From positions 1-7,780 of the forward strand of contig CANHVD010000255.1 of assembly GCA_947463775.1 (NCBI GenBank): a stretch of 7,780 bases of DNA, read 5' to 3'. Shown piece by piece: positions 6,584-7,780 of this stretch. This DNA is from Planctomycetaceae bacterium. GTDB lineage: Bacteria > Planctomycetota > Planctomycetia > Planctomycetales > Planctomycetaceae. The first letter of the stretch is position 1, and each line of letters begins with the position of its first letter. A program made the translations under genes and the position numbers. The notes beneath the pieces were generated by a model. That model made no database searches. It saw nothing but the letters and a program-made list of their open reading frames with translations, and was not told the origin of the DNA.

Positions 6584-6659
6584 TTGCTCCGGGATAATCC
6601 CTATAACCGCACATGATTTCCGCTCGGGAGCATTCCGGACATTCGCGAGTGACAACGTG

Positions 6660-6685
6660 GCCCGATTTTTCGAGGGTTGTCGGGC
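6660..6685. repeat. Dyad element A (GCCCGA ... TCGGGC)
   Basis: Perfect 6-bp arms at 6660-6665 and 6680-6685 surround a 14-nt spacer that begins with TTTTTCG. It lies 77 bp past the stop of the helix-turn-helix gene. No T-run follows it, so it is a poor terminator candidate. It resembles the second element at 6758-6783. Confidence 0.45.
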
Positions 6686-6715
6686 TCGAGTTCGCAAAGT
6701 CTGTGTGGTTTTTTG

Positions 6716-6743
6716 TTGTGAAGTGGGGCAAATCAGCGATAAA
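6716..6743 (+). promoter_or_regulatory. Candidate promoter for the Gly/Met-rich protein gene
   Basis: TTGTGA (6716-6721) and GATAAA (6738-6743) are spaced by 16 bp and lie about 110 bp before the start codon. Both hexamers match the sigma-70 consensus only partly. The second dyad element (6758-6783) would lie at or just after the transcription start. Confidence 0.25.
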
Positions 6744-6757
6744 CTGCTTGATGCCCG

Positions 6758-6783
6758 CCCGACTTTTTTCGTTTTACGTCGGG
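6758..6783. repeat. Dyad element B (CCCGAC ... GTCGGG)
   Basis: Perfect 6-bp arms at 6758-6763 and 6778-6783 surround a 14-nt T-rich spacer beginning TTTTTTCG. Arms, spacer length and the T-run followed by CG all echo element A, 98 bp upstream. It sits 72 bp before the start codon of the secreted protein, in the probable leader. Confidence 0.45.
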
Positions 6784-6855
6784 ATTGTGGTGGTCGATGA
6801 CCGTCGGTTCGGTTGTTGGTGACTTGAATGCGCCGCAAAGTATTGGAGTTTTCCT

Positions 6856-7764
6856 ATGATTTTTAGCCGATCCCTGGTCTTCCAGGCATTACTTGCCACG
6901 GGAATTCTTGGCCTCTTCCTGACCGTATCGGCGGAGAGCTTCGCCGGATCAAAACGCACTGAAACTCGCAAACCAGTCCTGACCAACCCGAAGTTTGATC
7001 CGACGGCAGAACGAGTCGGACTGTTCGAGGGAATGGAAGACGGTCGCGTCGAGACGAAAGTCATCGCAAAAGATGCGACTGGCGGTTTCGTCATTGTTTC
7101 GAATAACTCTGACCAGCCATTGACTGTCGAGCTGCCTGACTCATTCGTCGCAGTTCCAGTTCTCAAGCAGTTGGGTGGCCTTGGCGGTATGGGCGGTGGA
7201 ATGGGCGGCATGGGCGGCGGCATGGGTGGTATGGGCGGACAGCAGGGCGGCGGTCAGAACCAGAGCCAGGGCGGAGGCTTCGGCGGTGGTGGCCAACAAG
7301 GTGGCATGGGCGGCATGGGTGGCGGCATGGGTGGTATGGGCGGAGGTGGTGGTGGCTTCTTCTCGGTGCCACCAGAAAAGTCCGTCAAAGTGCCTTACGT
7401 CGGTGCGTGCCTCAATCATGGCAAAGCGGATCCAAGTCCTCGAGTTGAATACAAGTTGGTGCGGGTTGCTGACTACACACAAGATCCTGTGCTGGCAGAA
7501 CTGATTCGTATGGTAGGGTCAGGTCGAGTTGAGCAGCATTCTGCTCAGGCAGCGATCTGGACTCGGACCGACAACATGAGCTGGCAGGATTTGGCGAACG
7601 AAAGCACTCGCTCGATCGGTGGCGGTCGCGACTATTTCTTCAAGCCAGCGAACATCATGATGGCCCAGAACATCTTCGTCGCGGCGGAAGCTCGCGTTCG
7701 TGAAGCTGCTGAAAAGGGCGAAACATCTGAGCCGGCTGAGGTTGTAATTCCTCGAGTTCGCTAA
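6856..7764 (+). CDS. Secreted Gly/Met-rich protein of unknown function
   Basis: A 302-residue exported protein. Residues 1-30 form a signal peptide: basic start, hydrophobic stretch ALLATGILGLFLTV, then SAES-FAG as likely cleavage zone. The mature part starts with a small domain (about 45-103) ending in VELPDSFVAVPVLKQ. A Gly/Met/Gln tract follows (107-167) made of GGMGGGMGGMGG units. A C-terminal domain (about 168-285) contains FFSVPPEKSVKVPYVGACLNHG with Cys185 and His188, then YKLVRVADYTQDPVLAELIRM and AAIWTRTDNMSWQDLA. I do not recognise a characterised family; I recall similar layouts in planctomycete secretomes. The Gly tract may be a flexible linker between the two domains. The start is well supported by GGAG (6845-6848), 7 nt before ATG. 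It is alone in its unit, 272 bp after the membrane-anchored helix-turn-helix gene, and the stop is 16 bases from the window edge. Confidence 0.88.
   Translation: MIFSRSLVFQALLATGILGLFLTVSAESFAGSKRTETRKPVLTNPKFDPTAERVGLFEGMEDGRVETKVIAKDATGGFVIVSNNSDQPLTVELPDSFVAVPVLKQLGGLGGMGGGMGGMGGGMGGMGGQQGGGQNQSQGGGFGGGGQQGGMGGMGGGMGGMGGGGGGFFSVPPEKSVKVPYVGACLNHGKADPSPRVEYKLVRVADYTQDPVLAELIRMVGSGRVEQHSAQAAIWTRTDNMSWQDLANESTRSIGGGRDYFFKPANIMMAQNIFVAAEARVREAAEKGETSEPAEVVIPRVR
7201..7344 (+). repeat. Imperfect 39-bp direct repeat in the Gly/Met tract
   Basis: Bases 7201-7239 and 7306-7344 match at 38 of 39 positions (the single difference is C/T at the 15th base) and are offset by 105 bp, a multiple of three. 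The segment between them encodes a Gln/Gly/Asn-rich linker. The near identity suggests a fairly recent duplication or ongoing gene conversion in the tract. Confidence 0.85.
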
Positions 7765-7780
7765 TTCGAATCTCGACGCA

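Noticed and set aside
6758..6783. Dyad B as an intrinsic terminator of the helix-turn-helix gene
   Set aside because: The T-run lies in the loop, not after the stem, and the sequence after the stem (ATTGTGGTGG) is not T-rich.
7141..7482. Ala/His-rich and Trp/Ala-rich open frames over the Gly/Met tract
   Set aside because: They arise from the low-complexity GGM codons read in other frames; the secreted protein in the plus frame has a signal peptide and ribosome site.

Overview
The window most likely comes from a member of the Planctomycetota. This rests on the style of the gene set: an RpoD-like sigma factor lacking region 1.1, an acidic N-terminal helix-turn-helix protein with SDSDV(K/R)L repeats, a secreted Gly/Met-rich protein of unknown function, sparse Shine-Dalgarno signals and long intergenic gaps. 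No taxonomic marker gene is present, so the assignment is an inference. There is no CRISPR array, tRNA, rRNA, recognisable transposase or phage gene.

Layout. Bases 1-162 are upstream DNA with one small stem-loop. An acyltransferase-3 family membrane protein (163-1323, +) converges on a short-chain dehydrogenase (1382-2281, -) whose catalytic Asp/Tyr/Lys spacing is that of pteridine reductases (PTR1/FolM type). Further right on the minus strand is a compact sigma-70 factor (about 2497-3345), closed by a strong intrinsic terminator (2411-2448). The sigma gene and the dehydrogenase therefore look like separate transcription units. A gap of about 1.4 kb (3382-4792) follows with no convincing gene. 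It holds a near-perfect palindrome, a GC-rich hairpin and an 18-bp tandem duplication with an internal dyad.

The right half is on the plus strand. A 596-residue protein (4793-6583) joins an N-terminal MerR/excisionase-like DNA-binding domain to two different acidic repeat arrays, a very acidic linker and a single C-terminal membrane helix. Its leader contains overlapping inverted repeats that cannot all form at once. A 272-bp gap with two related dyad elements separates it from a secreted Gly/Met-rich protein (6856-7764).

How the genes relate. There is no obvious operon or shared pathway; the window reads as five independently expressed genes. The most unusual item is the apparently membrane-tethered DNA-binding protein with its acidic repeats, which could link a DNA site to the cytoplasmic membrane. 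That role is inferred from architecture only. I do not see a clear multi-gene defence or biosynthetic system.
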